DNA of 64,000 bases from Planctomycetota bacterium (GTDB lineage: Bacteria > Planctomycetota > PUPC01 > JACPCR01). A program made the position numbers and the translations under genes. The first letter of the stretch is position 1. Each line of letters starts with the position of its first letter. Under the pieces are notes generated by a model. The model worked only from the letters and a program-made list of their open reading frames with translations, had not been told where the DNA came from and did no database searches. The stretch lies in the NCBI GenBank assembly GCA_027625095.1, contig JAQBXN010000030.1:1-64000 (forward strand), written 5' to 3'. Below, one piece after another: positions 35,336 through 45,161 of the stretch.

Positions 35336-37141
35336 TCACCCCCTGGCTGCCTGCTTTTCGGTCAGAGGCTCTTCCTGTTGACCTATCATCACTGTGGGTT
35401 TGTATTCCGGCAGTGCATCCTGTGGGCGAGGGTTTGCCGGCAGCCAGATGATGAATGTCGTTCCGACATTGAGCCTGCTCTGGAACGAGATCTCGCCACC
35501 ATGAGCCCTGATGATGCGGCTCGCCAGAGTCAGGCCAAGGCCCGCACCGCCCCTTTTGGTGCCGTAAAAAGGCTCAAAGATTTTTTCGTAATTGTCTTCC
35601 GGGATACCTCTGCCTTTGTCGTAAAACTCGATGGAAACTCCTTCAACATTGGCACCAGTCGAGTCTGATTTTCTGGATTGTTTCTGGCCGCGAATCAGCA
35701 GGCGTCCCCCTTCGGGCATAGCTTCGATGGCGTTCTGTGCAACCTGATAGATCGCCCGGCGAACCTGCTCCGGCTCGCAGAAACAGACAAGAGGTCCGGC
35801 GAAATCGAGGGCAACTTCATGTGAGTTGCTGCGGATGTCGTGTGTCTCCACAAGCTCTGCGGCCTCGTGCGCAAGTTTGGCGAGGTTTGTTTCCAAAAAG
35901 TTCAAGTCTCCTTTACGACTGAACTCTGCGAACTCGTGGGCAATACCGTCCAGACGCTCGAGTTCACTCCTGATGATAACGATCAACGGCTTTGCGCGTG
36001 GGACATCGTACGTGCGCTTCTCGAGCTCAATCAAGTTGCTGAGGACAGTCGACAGCGGATGCCTCATTTCGTGCGACATACCGGTCGAAAGCTCGCGAAT
36101 GGCTTCCAGACGTTGGATACGCCGCTCGTTCTCCTCGGCCGCGCGTAGAAAACTCATGTCGTTAAACATGCACACGACGGCAATCGGCAGGCCGTGATAG
36201 CTGGTGATGACAGAGGTCTGCACTGAAAGGGGAACAGTACGGCCATTGCGACGGTGAAGGAGGATCTCACGGTGTGATTCTTCCGGTGTTGTCAGCAACT
36301 CACACAGAGCAACGTCCGTGTCACGCTTGAATACTTCGTCCACTCGGAATCCTTCCAACTCACGTTCTTCAGGAAATCCGAACAGGTCTCGGGCCTCTTT
36401 GTTGAAGAGGATGATGCGCGTGTTCCGGTCACAAATGACCACGGCTTCCTTCATAGTCCGCAATACACGGTCATTTACAAGACGCATTGTACTGAGCCGG
36501 ACTGCAAGGTGGTTCGACAGAACCGCAACGATAAAAAACGCGAGTACCGGAACGATGAGGAAGGATACGAAATAGTCAAGATTAACATTTCTCTCAACGT
36601 ACCAGGAGACCGAAACCCCCACGAGCTGCTTGCCTTCGAGCGCCGCAAACAAAATAACCGTAACAGTCTGAAAAACAGCGGCCAGCCCCGCGCACACCAC
36701 ACTGCTGCGACTGCGTCCCAGGAGACTGGCGGCCAGAATCACAGCAAAATAAAAGTGGGTAAAAATACTCCCAGGCCCGCCAGTCAGATAAACCAGAATA
36801 GCGAGTGAAAAGAGATCGGTCACCAGTTGTGTGAATACGAAGAGCTCCACATTCTTGCTGCTTCGGTGGAGTGCAAGGTAGACTCCATTCGTGGCACCGA
36901 CCGCAGCGAGGAAGAGATAAAGAATGGCCGAATCCGCAAATCCTGCGGTGAATGAAATCTTGTCGCTCCCACTGATGAAATTCCCCGCATGGATGGTCAC
37001 TACCAACAGTCCGCCGATCACCCCGAGGAAGCGAAGCATTATTAACCACCAGATACTCCGCCTCAGCGCGGTTGGGTCTCCCAAAGTTGAATCGTCGGTA
37101 TTGTTCTGCATGGGACTGGTGATGGGTTTCTGCTGAATCAC
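35336..37141 (-). CDS. Membrane PAS-domain sensor histidine kinase
   Basis: 601 residues. About six transmembrane helices fill residues ~28-205 (MASE-like input domain). A PAS domain follows at ~225-345 ('VICDRNTRIILFNKEARDLF'), then HisKA with the phospho-His in 'ELSTGMSHEMRHPLSTVLSN' (~362), and HATPase_c with N-box 'QNAIEAMPEGG' and 'DKGRGIPE...GLGLTLASRIIRAHGG'. The start may be this GTG or the ATG at 37111; neither has a strong ribosome site. It is divergent from the CheY-like regulator starting at 37319, a likely partner. Confidence 0.9.
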   Translation of the reverse strand: MIQQKPITSPMQNNTDDSTLGDPTALRRSIWWLIMLRFLGVIGGLLVVTIHAGNFISGSDKISFTAGFADSAILYLFLAAVGATNGVYLALHRSSKNVELFVFTQLVTDLFSLAILVYLTGGPGSIFTHFYFAVILAASLLGRSRSSVVCAGLAAVFQTVTVILFAALEGKQLVGVSVSWYVERNVNLDYFVSFLIVPVLAFFIVAVLSNHLAVRLSTMRLVNDRVLRTMKEAVVICDRNTRIILFNKEARDLFGFPEERELEGFRVDEVFKRDTDVALCELLTTPEESHREILLHRRNGRTVPLSVQTSVITSYHGLPIAVVCMFNDMSFLRAAEENERRIQRLEAIRELSTGMSHEMRHPLSTVLSNLIELEKRTYDVPRAKPLIVIIRSELERLDGIAHEFAEFSRKGDLNFLETNLAKLAHEAAELVETHDIRSNSHEVALDFAGPLVCFCEPEQVRRAIYQVAQNAIEAMPEGGRLLIRGQKQSRKSDSTGANVEGVSIEFYDKGRGIPEDNYEKIFEPFYGTKRGGAGLGLTLASRIIRAHGGEISFQSRLNVGTTFIIWLPANPRPQDALPEYKPTVMIGQQEEPLTEKQAARG

Positions 37142-37245
37142 ACGCGATAGGAATCATTCTTGAAGGAAGAGTGATTCGTTTCAACATCGAGCGCTTTGGT
37201 ATGGAACGTATCCCGTGCATTCCAAGGAAGTTCACTCAATCCTTT

Positions 37246-37274
37246 TTGTGGGGGGACGGTGCTCCTCCTATACT
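37246..37274 (+). promoter_or_regulatory. Probable sigma-70 promoter of the CheY-like gene
   Basis: TTGTGG, 17-base spacer, TATACT; the -10 ends 44 bases before the ATG at 37319. It sits in the 177-base spacer divergent to the histidine kinase. Confidence 0.5.
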
Positions 37275-37318
37275 TCCGCCTAACATTCGAAAACCACATA
37301 ATTAAGGAGAAAGCGCGT

Positions 37319-37693
37319 ATGCTCGGGAAAATCCTCGTTTTGGACGATGACGCAGACGTGGCAAAGCTCATTCAGACGATTCTGGAATCCAGTGGCTATG
37401 AGGTGGTTTGCGCCCCCAGCGCCCCACGCGCCATGACCCTCGTACGGAATGAAGAGATTTCGCTAGTCATCGCCGACGTCATGATGCCTATTGTTGACGG
37501 CTATCAGTTTTGCAGTTGGTTGCGTAACCGGCCGGACTCCGCCGACACGCCGGTCATTGTAGTGACCGCACACGAAGCACGATACGGAAGAGAGAAAGCC
37601 GAACAATTGAAGGTGAATTATTTCTTCAACAAACCATTCGAGCCTGACGAATTTCTAAAGGCTGTCAAAGAATGCATCGGTCAGAAAGTTTAA
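37319..37693 (+). CDS. Single-domain response regulator (CheY-like)
   Basis: 124 residues made only of a receiver domain. It has the acidic pocket 'ILVLDDDADVAKLIQ', phospho-acceptor Asp in 'VIADVMMPIVDGYQF' (~54), switch Thr in 'PVIVVTAHEA' and Lys in 'NYFFNKPFEPDEFL'. The start at ATG 37319 follows TAAGGAG at 9 bases; upstream codons in frame cover the promoter and are not coding. Lacking an output domain, it presumably acts by protein contact or in a phosphorelay, probably with the divergent kinase. Confidence 0.92.
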   Translation: MLGKILVLDDDADVAKLIQTILESSGYEVVCAPSAPRAMTLVRNEEISLVIADVMMPIVDGYQFCSWLRNRPDSADTPVIVVTAHEARYGREKAEQLKVNYFFNKPFEPDEFLKAVKECIGQKV

Positions 37694-37741
37694 TTTAATC
37701 CAGTGCCTCTGGCGCGGTTTTTTTTCGAAATTGAGGTCCTA

Positions 37742-38371
37742 ATGAATTGTCAAAACCTTTTCACCATCTGTCTGCTCATTTGTTCAAGCGTCTCAGCGGA
37801 GCGCGCCATAAAAGAGGAAGTATCGAGCTATGTCCCTAAGCCGGGCGACAAATGGGCAGTCATGGAAATCCGGAACGGCAGGTCGGAATACAACTATGAA
37901 GCCGTTCCTGAAAAGTTGTTCGATGCACGCAAAAAAGAGTACGTCACGATGTACGAATACAAATACGAAAAATGGCGAACAGAAATTCTTGATGCCAAGT
38001 ACAAGAAGGAGGCCGCCGTGGAAATCCTGTATGGCATCAAAGAATTCGAATCCGAACGGAACCAGTCACAATCTGAAACCAACCCGGACGTGATTGATGT
38101 CACCTACAACATAAAGGCCACTCTGAACAACGGAACGAAAGTCGAGCGCGTTCTGCTGCTTCGAGACGTTCGACGCTATAAGGGAGATGTCAAGAATGCG
38201 TTCATTGGTGAAGTGATTAAGAAAGATAAACAGTTCGATGTTGAGCTTGAAGTCGATCCAGGCCCCAAACCTACAGCGCCCAAGATCAAAATTTTCAAGA
38301 AGGGCTTGCAGCAGGATGAAGCGATGAAGCAGGCCCTTGATCTCAGAATCAAAATGCAGAAGAAACGATAA
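37742..38371 (+). CDS. Secreted hypothetical protein
   Basis: 209 residues from ATG 37742, preceded by TTGAGG. The signal peptide 'MNCQNLFTICLLICSSVSA' has cleavage likely after SVSA. The mature part is strongly charged and rich in Lys and Glu, with long probable helices ('KEYVTMYEYKYEKWRTEILD', 'KKEAAVEILYGIKEFESERN') and beta strands near the end. A GTG at 37703 would add residues ahead of the signal peptide and is rejected. I recognise no family. It lies 48 bases after the CheY-like gene, possibly co-transcribed. Confidence 0.72.
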   Translation: MNCQNLFTICLLICSSVSAERAIKEEVSSYVPKPGDKWAVMEIRNGRSEYNYEAVPEKLFDARKKEYVTMYEYKYEKWRTEILDAKYKKEAAVEILYGIKEFESERNQSQSETNPDVIDVTYNIKATLNNGTKVERVLLLRDVRRYKGDVKNAFIGEVIKKDKQFDVELEVDPGPKPTAPKIKIFKKGLQQDEAMKQALDLRIKMQKKR

Positions 38372-38589
38372 CGGCTGGCAGTGATTGGCAAGAAACAGCG
38401 CTTCTGCTTTATTCCCCTGACGGCCAACCCAACGATTGCAGACATGTCCCGGTGCAGGGTGGTTATCTAGCCGGTCTTTGACATGCAACGTAATCTGCCC
38501 TACCCATTCTGTGCGAACAAAGAGTTTGCAACCTGCATGAGCGGGAATTCCGCTCGTGTTCTTTTGGTCTCTTTAAGATACAAATCACC
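38372..38589. other. 218-base spacer before topA
   Basis: It contains TTGACA at 38478-38483 with a 17-base spacer to a weak TACCCA, a possible topA promoter about 85 bases before the ATG. No gene is seen. Confidence 0.35.
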
Positions 38590-40845
38590 ATGGCAAAGAA
38601 GCTCGTCATCGTTGAGTCCCCCGCAAAAGCAAAGACCATCAACAAATATCTGGGGAATGATTTCAAGGTAGAAGCCTCCATGGGCCACGTGAGAGATTTG
38701 CCCAGCTCGCGTCTTGGCATCGACGTGGAAAACGGCTTTGCGCCCGAATATGAAATCATGGAGTCCCGGAAGACTACAGTGAACAATCTTAAGAAGGCGG
38801 CAAAGAATTGTGAAGCGCTCTACCTCGCACCCGACCCCGATCGTGAAGGGGAAGCCATCGCCTGGCACCTGGCAGACGCTCTCGGTGTTCCTCCGGAAAA
38901 AACTTTTCGAGTTACTTTTAACGAAATTACCAAGAAGGCAGTGCTGGCGGCCTTCAATTCGCCCACCAAAATTGATATTTCCAAAGTCAACGCTCAGCAG
39001 GCACGCCGGATATGGGATCGCTTGGTTGGGTATAAGATCAGCCCGATTCTATGGAAGAAGGTCGCTAAGGGATTGAGCGCTGGCCGTGTTCAGTCTGTAG
39101 CCGTCCGGCTAATTGTTGAACGGGAACGTGAGATTGGGGCATTCGTACCCGAAGAATATTGGCGCATCCTTGCAACGCTGTCCGCACAGGCTGCAGGTAG
39201 TGAAAAGTTCATTGCAGAGCTTCGCAAACTTGATGGCGAAGACGTCGGTCTTGGTAAAAAAGTGCACCTCCAGTCCGAAGAGCAAACCATTGCCCTGAGA
39301 GATGAGCTGGAAAAGGCTGACTACCAAGTGACCGAGATCCGTAGAAAGCGGCAAAAGAACAACCCGGTCCCACCGTTCATCACCAGCACGCTCCAGCAGC
39401 AGGCATCCACCAGGCTGGGTTACACGGCTCAGCGGACCATGAGGATTGCTCAACAGCTTTATGAAGGAATGGAGGTCGGCGGAGATGAGGGCCCGGTAGG
39501 TTTGATTACCTACATGCGAACAGATTCTGTCCGCATTTCTGACGAAGCCCTCACCACCACCAGGGAATTGATCGGCAGAGAATTCGGCCCCGAGTACTTG
39601 CCAGAGGAACCAAATTTCTACAAGTCCAAATCAGGAGCCCAGGAAGCTCACGAAGCTGTCCGACCAACGGATGTCGAGCGGACTCCGGAGAAAATGAAGG
39701 AATTCCTCGACAATGATCAGCTCAAGCTTTACAGACTGATATGGAGTCGAACAGTCGCCTCGCAGATGACTCCCGCTGAATACGACGTGACCGAGGTGGA
39801 TATTTCTGCCGGTCGAGCACTCTTCCTTGCACGCGGACGAGTTATGCTCTTTGACGGGCATTTGCGAGTTTCCGGATTGACCGCATCAAAGAAAGCAAAA
39901 AAGAAAAAACCGGAAGATGAAGAAGAGGTGGAGGATTCCGGACCAGACCTGACGAACCAGGTACTCCCTCCTCTTGAAAAGGATGAGGCTCTTGATCTCA
40001 AAGAACTTTCACCCTCCCAGCATTTCACCAAGCCACCGGCGCGGTACAACGAAGCCTCACTTGTCCGAATTCTCGAACGTGAGGGGATCGGACGCCCCAG
40101 CACCTATGCGGCTATCATCAGCACTATCCAGACACGAGGTTACGTCAAGAAGGAGGGACGAAATTTCAGTGCAACGGATCTTGGCATCCTGGTGACTGAC
40201 AAACTAGTCAAACACTTTCCCGATATTCTGGACATCAAGTTCACTTCCGGGATGGAAGAATCGCTTGATCGCATCGAAGAAGGTGGTGTGGATTGGATCA
40301 AACTTACCACGGATTTTTACAAAGTTTTCGAAGTGGATTTAGAAAAGGCCGTAAAAGAAATGCGGAGTGTGAACCAGGATCTTGCGGAGCAGGAATCCCC
40401 GGACATCGACTGCCCCAAATGCGGCACAAAGATGGTCGTCCGCTTCAGTAAGAACGGCAAATTCCTCGGATGTCCCGCCTTCCCAAAGTGTCGATCCACC
40501 ATGCCAATGCCTGGAGAAGACGGCCAGACGGAACGAGCCGAACCTGAAGTGACCGATGAGAAATGCGAGGACTGTGGAAAGCCAATGGTAATCCGCACGG
40601 CACGCCGCGGCCGCTCGAAAGGATCGCGCTTTCTTGCCTGTTCGGGTTACCCGGATTGCAAGAGTATCAAACCATTCAAACTCGATCAGAAGTGCCAGAA
40701 AGAAGGCTGTGACGGAGGCTTGGTGGAAAAGGCCTATCGGGGCCGGAAATTTTACGGTTGCAGCAATTATCCCGAATGTGATTTTGTGCTGAACAAACTG
40801 TCGGAAAAGCCAGGGGATGGTGACAATACGGAAGAGGCCGAATAA
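38590..40845 (+). CDS. topA: DNA topoisomerase I
   Basis: Type IA topoisomerase relaxing negative supercoils, 751 residues. The Toprim domain begins 'MAKKLVIVESPAKAKTINKY' with the acidic 'APDPDREGEAIAWHLADAL' motif. The catalytic Tyr lies in 'GLITYMRTDSVRIS' (~307), and 'REGIGRPSTYAAIISTIQ' and 'FTSGMEESLDRIEEG' are further hallmarks. The C-terminus has three four-Cys zinc ribbons (~600-745: CPKCG..CPAFPKC, CEDCG..CSGYPDC, CQKEGC..CSNYPEC). The middle carries a short Lys/Glu-rich insert (~435-455). Confidence 0.97.
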   Translation: MAKKLVIVESPAKAKTINKYLGNDFKVEASMGHVRDLPSSRLGIDVENGFAPEYEIMESRKTTVNNLKKAAKNCEALYLAPDPDREGEAIAWHLADALGVPPEKTFRVTFNEITKKAVLAAFNSPTKIDISKVNAQQARRIWDRLVGYKISPILWKKVAKGLSAGRVQSVAVRLIVEREREIGAFVPEEYWRILATLSAQAAGSEKFIAELRKLDGEDVGLGKKVHLQSEEQTIALRDELEKADYQVTEIRRKRQKNNPVPPFITSTLQQQASTRLGYTAQRTMRIAQQLYEGMEVGGDEGPVGLITYMRTDSVRISDEALTTTRELIGREFGPEYLPEEPNFYKSKSGAQEAHEAVRPTDVERTPEKMKEFLDNDQLKLYRLIWSRTVASQMTPAEYDVTEVDISAGRALFLARGRVMLFDGHLRVSGLTASKKAKKKKPEDEEEVEDSGPDLTNQVLPPLEKDEALDLKELSPSQHFTKPPARYNEASLVRILEREGIGRPSTYAAIISTIQTRGYVKKEGRNFSATDLGILVTDKLVKHFPDILDIKFTSGMEESLDRIEEGGVDWIKLTTDFYKVFEVDLEKAVKEMRSVNQDLAEQESPDIDCPKCGTKMVVRFSKNGKFLGCPAFPKCRSTMPMPGEDGQTERAEPEVTDEKCEDCGKPMVIRTARRGRSKGSRFLACSGYPDCKSIKPFKLDQKCQKEGCDGGLVEKAYRGRKFYGCSNYPECDFVLNKLSEKPGDGDNTEEAE

Positions 40846-40879
40846 TTGCCGGGCTCACTCCCCGCATAAAGAAAAAACG

Positions 40880-41809
40880 ATGCTCCGAATCCAAGGCCAT
40901 CAGGCCCCCAACCCTCCGCTCAAGAGCCCCATCGTCACGTTAGGCACTTTCGACGGCGTACACATTGGACATCAGAAGCTTATTCGAGAACTCGTCTCCT
41001 GGGCTCACAGAGTTGGTGGTGACGCGATCATCATCACGTTCGATCAGCATCCAAGGGTAGTACTCAGCGGTCTTGAACCGCTCAGCATTACCTCGCTGGA
41101 ACACAGACTCGTCCTGTTCGAGCGACTCGGAGTGGATGCATGTGTTGTCCTTGAGTTCAACAAAGACCTCGCCTCCGTTTCCGCGGAGGACTTCGCCCTT
41201 CAGTATTTCAGGGATTGGCTGAACGCTCAGGGCGCCCTGCTTGGCTTCGATTGCAGATTCGGCAGGGGGGCTCGCGGAAATATTGACCTGCTCCAGAAGA
41301 TGTCACCCGATCTCGGTATGGAAGTCAGAGCATTCGAACAACAGAGCCTCGGCAGTCTTGTCCCAAGCAGCACTGCCATCCGCAAAGCGATTCGAACCGC
41401 AGATCTTCAAGCGGCGAGTGCCATGCTCGGTCGTCCCGTCAGCATCCTTGGTCAGGTCGTTGAAGGTGACCGCCGTGGCAGTCAGATCGGGTTTCCTACA
41501 GCGAATATCGACCCTCACCACGAAATCCTTCCGCCCTTCGGGGTCTACGCCTGCACCGTTTCCATCGACGGCAAGACATACAAGGCTGTCTCAAATATCG
41601 GCGTCCGCCCAACTGTCGTGAAGAACGGAGAACCGACAGTTGAATCCCATTTCCTGGATTTTGAGGGCGACCTTTATGGGCAGGTTCTTGAAGTCGAATT
41701 CCATAGCTACCTCCGGCCCGAAAAACAATTCAACGGACTTGATGAACTACGCACTCAGATTTCAAAAGACACAGAGCAGGCCAGGCGAGTTCTGGAGGAA
41801 TTACCATGA
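40880..41809 (+). CDS. ribF: Bifunctional riboflavin kinase / FAD synthetase
   Basis: Makes FMN and FAD from riboflavin. 309 residues from ATG 40880, 34 bases after the topA stop; in-frame codons back to 40817 overlap topA and lack a ribosome site. The N-terminal nucleotidyltransferase domain has 'VTLGTFDGVHIGHQKLI' and 'SSTAIRKAI'. The C-terminal flavokinase has 'GDRRGSQIGFPTANI', 'PPFGVYACTVSIDGKTY', 'NIGVRPTV' and 'VESHFLDFEGDLYGQ'. Length is standard. Confidence 0.95.
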   Translation: MLRIQGHQAPNPPLKSPIVTLGTFDGVHIGHQKLIRELVSWAHRVGGDAIIITFDQHPRVVLSGLEPLSITSLEHRLVLFERLGVDACVVLEFNKDLASVSAEDFALQYFRDWLNAQGALLGFDCRFGRGARGNIDLLQKMSPDLGMEVRAFEQQSLGSLVPSSTAIRKAIRTADLQAASAMLGRPVSILGQVVEGDRRGSQIGFPTANIDPHHEILPPFGVYACTVSIDGKTYKAVSNIGVRPTVVKNGEPTVESHFLDFEGDLYGQVLEVEFHSYLRPEKQFNGLDELRTQISKDTEQARRVLEELP

Positions 41810-41840
41810 CAAGGGCCTGTCAAGACTCAGGAGGACTCAG

Positions 41841-41890
41841 AATTCAGGATTCAGGCCCGGTCTTGAATCTTGAATCCTGAATCCTGAATC
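41841..41890. repeat. ATTCAGG/CCTGAAT inverted tandem repeat
   Basis: Left arm 41841-41855 (AATTCAGGATTCAGG) pairs with right arm 41876-41890 (CCTGAATCCTGAATC), 14 of 15 bases. The unit has 7-8 bp period. The exact 15-mer CCTGAATCCTGAATC recurs at 50469-50483, again just before a start codon. Confidence 0.6.
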
Positions 41891-41918
41891 TAAAACAATC
41901 GTCAGCCCCACCAAGACT

Positions 41919-42287
41919 ATGAAGCCTACCCCCACCGATATCACGCTTGACCATCCGGCACGCGTCCTGGAAATTTCGTTCAGCGACCAGTCTACTTTTC
42001 GTTTGCCGTGCGAATACCTACGCGTTTACTCACCCTCGGCTGAGGTTCGCGGCCATGCTCCGGGACAGGAGACACTTCAGGTCGGGAAAGAACGAGTCAA
42101 CATCGATGACCTGAAGCCTGTCGGAAATTATGCACTCCAGCTCTTCTTCGACGATGGTCACAACAGCGGCCTGTACACTTGGGATATTCTGTACGACCTG
42201 GGGAAGAATTATGAGAACTGTTGGGCGGACTATCTGGACCGCCTGAAAGCGGCAGGTTATACACGAAGTAGTGACTCCGAGACTTGA
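41919..42287 (+). CDS. DUF971 family protein
   Basis: 122 residues matching DUF971 (gamma-butyrobetaine hydroxylase N-terminal-like domain). Typical pieces are 'SFSDQSTFRLPCEYLRVYSP', 'VNIDDLKPVGNYALQLFF', 'DDGHNSGLYTWDILYDLG' and 'WADYLDRLKAAG'. The domain binds metal in some homologues; DUF971 proteins are often linked to iron-sulfur or Mrp-type genes, but no such neighbour is here. It is preceded by a repeat-filled spacer. Confidence 0.92.
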   Translation: MKPTPTDITLDHPARVLEISFSDQSTFRLPCEYLRVYSPSAEVRGHAPGQETLQVGKERVNIDDLKPVGNYALQLFFDDGHNSGLYTWDILYDLGKNYENCWADYLDRLKAAGYTRSSDSET

Positions 42288-42293
42288 GTTATT

Positions 42294-42410
42294 TCACTTC
42301 CCCACCCTTCCAGTAACGCTCAATTTCCAGGCCTTAACATAGCCCTCAGCGTCGAAACAGGTGTTCAGTCGCACAGATTCGGTACTCTGCTGTTGAAACG
42401 CACGCGCCAC
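42294..42410 (-). CDS. Possible 38-residue ORF or gene remnant
   Basis: On the minus strand an open frame beginning GTG 42410 encodes a short protein with the coding-like stretch 'SVRLNTCFDAEGYVKAWKLS', ending in basic residues. It is bounded upstream by an in-frame TGA and has no clear ribosome site. It fills the spacer between DUF971 and the Kelch gene. It may be the tail of a decayed gene; support is weak. Confidence 0.22.
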   Translation of the reverse strand: MARAFQQQSTESVRLNTCFDAEGYVKAWKLSVTGRVGK

Positions 42411-42460
42411 AAGTCTGAATCAGCTTTTACAGAAGTTTTCAGCAAGAAAAGGCCAACTGT

Positions 42461-43402
42461 TCATTCCCACGATTGTGGAATATCCAGCGACCAGACTTCG
42501 CTCACCAGGACATCTGCGTATCCAGCGGCCAGCCAAATTTTGTCCTGGAACACGTAAGCTGAAGGCTCGTGGCGATTCGTCCAAATCACGTCGGACTTCA
42601 ATTCCGTCCAGTTCGCTCCATCCCTGGAGTACCAGACGTCCCCGAAATTACCGTTCACCTTCGACCAGCCGGCAAGGACCCACATGTGGTTTCGGTGGAC
42701 CACCAATGAAAACCAGATCCTCGGTTTCCATGCAGCGCCATCAGTTACCTGCATCCAGTGAACACCGTCCTCTGAGCACCAGACGTCGTTGAGTGGAACT
42801 TGCTCCGGATTCCATTTTCCACCGCCCATAATCCAGATCTTGTTATCAAACACGACCGCTTGGTGGTGAGCGCGTTTTGACCAGGGCGCGTTCTCCAACT
42901 CCAGTTTCCATTCTTTGCCATCGGCCGTGGACCAGACATCGTTAAAAAGTGTCTCATCGTTGTTCACATAAAAATCACTTGTGCCTCCCATTACCCACAT
43001 GCGGTCCTTGAAAACCACAAAGCCTGAAGGAATTCGAGGTGACCAGCCGGCTTCGCCGACAAAGGTCCAGTCCGCGCCGTCCGTAGACGCCCAGACCTTG
43101 TTGCTCATATCAGTGCCAGGCAGCTTACGCCCACCCATGAACCACATTTTGTCGTTGAATACGAGAGATACGGGCAGATCGCTATGCTCCCAGGGCCCCT
43201 TCTCCGTGGTGCACGTCCAGTCTTTACCGTTCGGTGACTTCCATACGTCGCACGGATTGGGCAACTTGGGATTGAACCACCCACCGAGAACCCACAAATG
43301 ATTGTCATAGACAAATTCCCCCTGAGAATCCCTCGGCTGCCAGCCAGCCTCACGGGTCACACATTCCCAGTCGGGGGCCTTCTTGATTTGGGCTGTAGAC
43401 AT
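42461..43402 (-). CDS. Kelch-type beta-propeller protein
   Basis: 313 residues without signal peptide. Six repeats of a Kelch/galactose-oxidase-type motif with hydrophobic-Gly-Gly cores are seen (WVLGGWF, WFMGGRK, WVMGGTS, WIMGGGK, WVLAGWS, WLAAGYA), each followed by 'DVWKSPNGKDW'-like Asp-box segments. This predicts a six-bladed propeller. Binding partner or sugar ligand unknown. It is transcribed away from the sulfatase, from which it is separated by 225 bases with no further gene. Confidence 0.85.
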   Translation of the reverse strand: MSTAQIKKAPDWECVTREAGWQPRDSQGEFVYDNHLWVLGGWFNPKLPNPCDVWKSPNGKDWTCTTEKGPWEHSDLPVSLVFNDKMWFMGGRKLPGTDMSNKVWASTDGADWTFVGEAGWSPRIPSGFVVFKDRMWVMGGTSDFYVNNDETLFNDVWSTADGKEWKLELENAPWSKRAHHQAVVFDNKIWIMGGGKWNPEQVPLNDVWCSEDGVHWMQVTDGAAWKPRIWFSLVVHRNHMWVLAGWSKVNGNFGDVWYSRDGANWTELKSDVIWTNRHEPSAYVFQDKIWLAAGYADVLVSEVWSLDIPQSWE

Positions 43403-43627
43403 AGTCGATTCCTTTTACGGTTGGTTGAGAAGAGTTCGATGAGACGCCAGTGGAATTCCCAAGTCCTGAGTGATGCATTTTGGATAGCTGACTCCTGTCT
43501 GTCACCTGATCTATTTCTTTTACGAGCAAATCGGACACAATGGGTAATGAGCGTAGATTCTGTTGAGTTGTCCTGCACATGGGCTGCACTCGACCCTTCT
43601 TTATTCTTGACGCAAGACTGAAAACTC

Positions 43628-45142
43628 ATGAACGTTATCACCATTTTGTGCGACACCCTCCGCCGCGATCACTGTGGTCCATACAATCACGGTCTACCAC
43701 TGAATCAGTGCTGGAGTCTTGAAGCCCCAGGTTGGGTCGTCCCGACACCAAACATGGACCGGCTCGCGTCGCGCGGTACTGTCTTCGAGAATGCCTGGTG
43801 TGGCAGCACCCCTTGCATGCCTGCTCGTCGTGATATGCATACGGGCAGATTGGAATTCCTGGAACGCGGCTGGGGGCCGCTTGAAGAGAATGATTTGGAT
43901 CTGGCGCGACAAGTGTCTGGCTCACCGAATCAGTCAATCACGAGGATGCTTCGGGAGGGGCATAACGTCAGCCAGCTTATCACTGATCATTTCCATCTAT
44001 GGGAGCAGGGTTCTGGAAATTATCACATGGGCTTCACAGGCTTTGAGTTTATCCGCGGAGTCGAAGGTGACTGCTTTCGTACCGATCCAGTCGAATTCGC
44101 CTGCCCGCCAAATGAACGGCTCAGGAAAAACGAACGCCACTGGCGAAATGTTCACTTCATCCGCAAATCGGAGGAAGACTGGTTCTGCGCACAAGTTTTC
44201 TCTAAGGCGGCCACCTGGCTGGATCGCAATCACAGTTACGAAGGCTTCTACCTTCACCTGGACTGCTTCGATCCGCACGAGCCATGGGACCCGCCGAGGG
44301 AACTGGTCGACGAATTTTTTCCCTGCGCATATGACGTTGAGGGCTGGACTGGTGCTGGCCCTTATTCCAAATGGCGAGGGAACATTTCAGAAGAATTGTT
44401 CAAGAGTTATCGGGCACGCTATGCGGCTAACGTTGTCCTGGTAGATCGGTGGCTTGGCAAACTCCTCGAAAAAATGGATGAACACCATTTGTGGGACAAC
44501 ACCATGATTATCTTTACCACCGACCACGGCACCTATAACGGTGACCACGGCCGTATGGGCAAGCTGCAGACGCATCAGCATGACGCTGTTGGGCACATTC
44601 CATTTATCATTCATCATCCTGAATACGGGCACGGGGAGCGCCGCAGGCAGTTAGTTCAGTTGGTTGATACCTACACGACGACTCTGTCAGCGATGGGTAA
44701 GCCCATCCCGGATGACCGTCATGGCTTGGACCTGATTCCCTTGCTCAAAGATTCCAGTGCGGCGACAAGGGATTACGCGATTGCCGGGCAGTTCGGTAAG
44801 AGCGTCAGCATCACCGATGGTGAATGGATACTGCATCAAAGCCCGGTTACGGAGAATCAACCTCTCAATTGGTATGGTCACTGTCTCGCCAAATTTCTGC
44901 ATTACGATCTTGGCGATTACGAAGGTGGCAGACGACCTGTCAGAAACTGCAAGTCATGGGATGCCCCCACCTGGCTGAGCGATAAACGAGGCGACCCCAA
45001 TGAACTCGAAAATCTTGCCGACTCTAATCCTGCCAAGGTCGCTGAAATGCAGGACGCTCTCAGGACAACATTGATTCGACTGGGCTCACCTGAAGAACAG
45101 CACGTAAGACTTGGATTGTCACAACGAAACTGTGCAGGGTAA
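43628..45142 (+). CDS. Type I sulfatase
   Basis: 504-residue formylglycine-dependent sulfatase hydrolysing sulfate esters. Metal-binding Asp in 'ITILCDTLRRDHCG', the modification motif C63-M-P-A-R67 followed by 'RDMHTGR', 'LHLDCFDPHEPWDPP' and 'IIFTTDHGTYNGDHGRMGK' are all present. No signal peptide is visible, so it is cytoplasmic or imported late. The second active-site Cys/Arg spacing is canonical. Sulfatases are greatly expanded in PVC bacteria; the substrate is probably a sulfated sugar or polysaccharide fragment. The maturation enzyme is not in the window. Confidence 0.94.
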   Translation: MNVITILCDTLRRDHCGPYNHGLPLNQCWSLEAPGWVVPTPNMDRLASRGTVFENAWCGSTPCMPARRDMHTGRLEFLERGWGPLEENDLDLARQVSGSPNQSITRMLREGHNVSQLITDHFHLWEQGSGNYHMGFTGFEFIRGVEGDCFRTDPVEFACPPNERLRKNERHWRNVHFIRKSEEDWFCAQVFSKAATWLDRNHSYEGFYLHLDCFDPHEPWDPPRELVDEFFPCAYDVEGWTGAGPYSKWRGNISEELFKSYRARYAANVVLVDRWLGKLLEKMDEHHLWDNTMIIFTTDHGTYNGDHGRMGKLQTHQHDAVGHIPFIIHHPEYGHGERRRQLVQLVDTYTTTLSAMGKPIPDDRHGLDLIPLLKDSSAATRDYAIAGQFGKSVSITDGEWILHQSPVTENQPLNWYGHCLAKFLHYDLGDYEGGRRPVRNCKSWDAPTWLSDKRGDPNELENLADSNPAKVAEMQDALRTTLIRLGSPEEQHVRLGLSQRNCAG

Positions 45143-45161
45143 TCTCGGGGATGACGAAGCC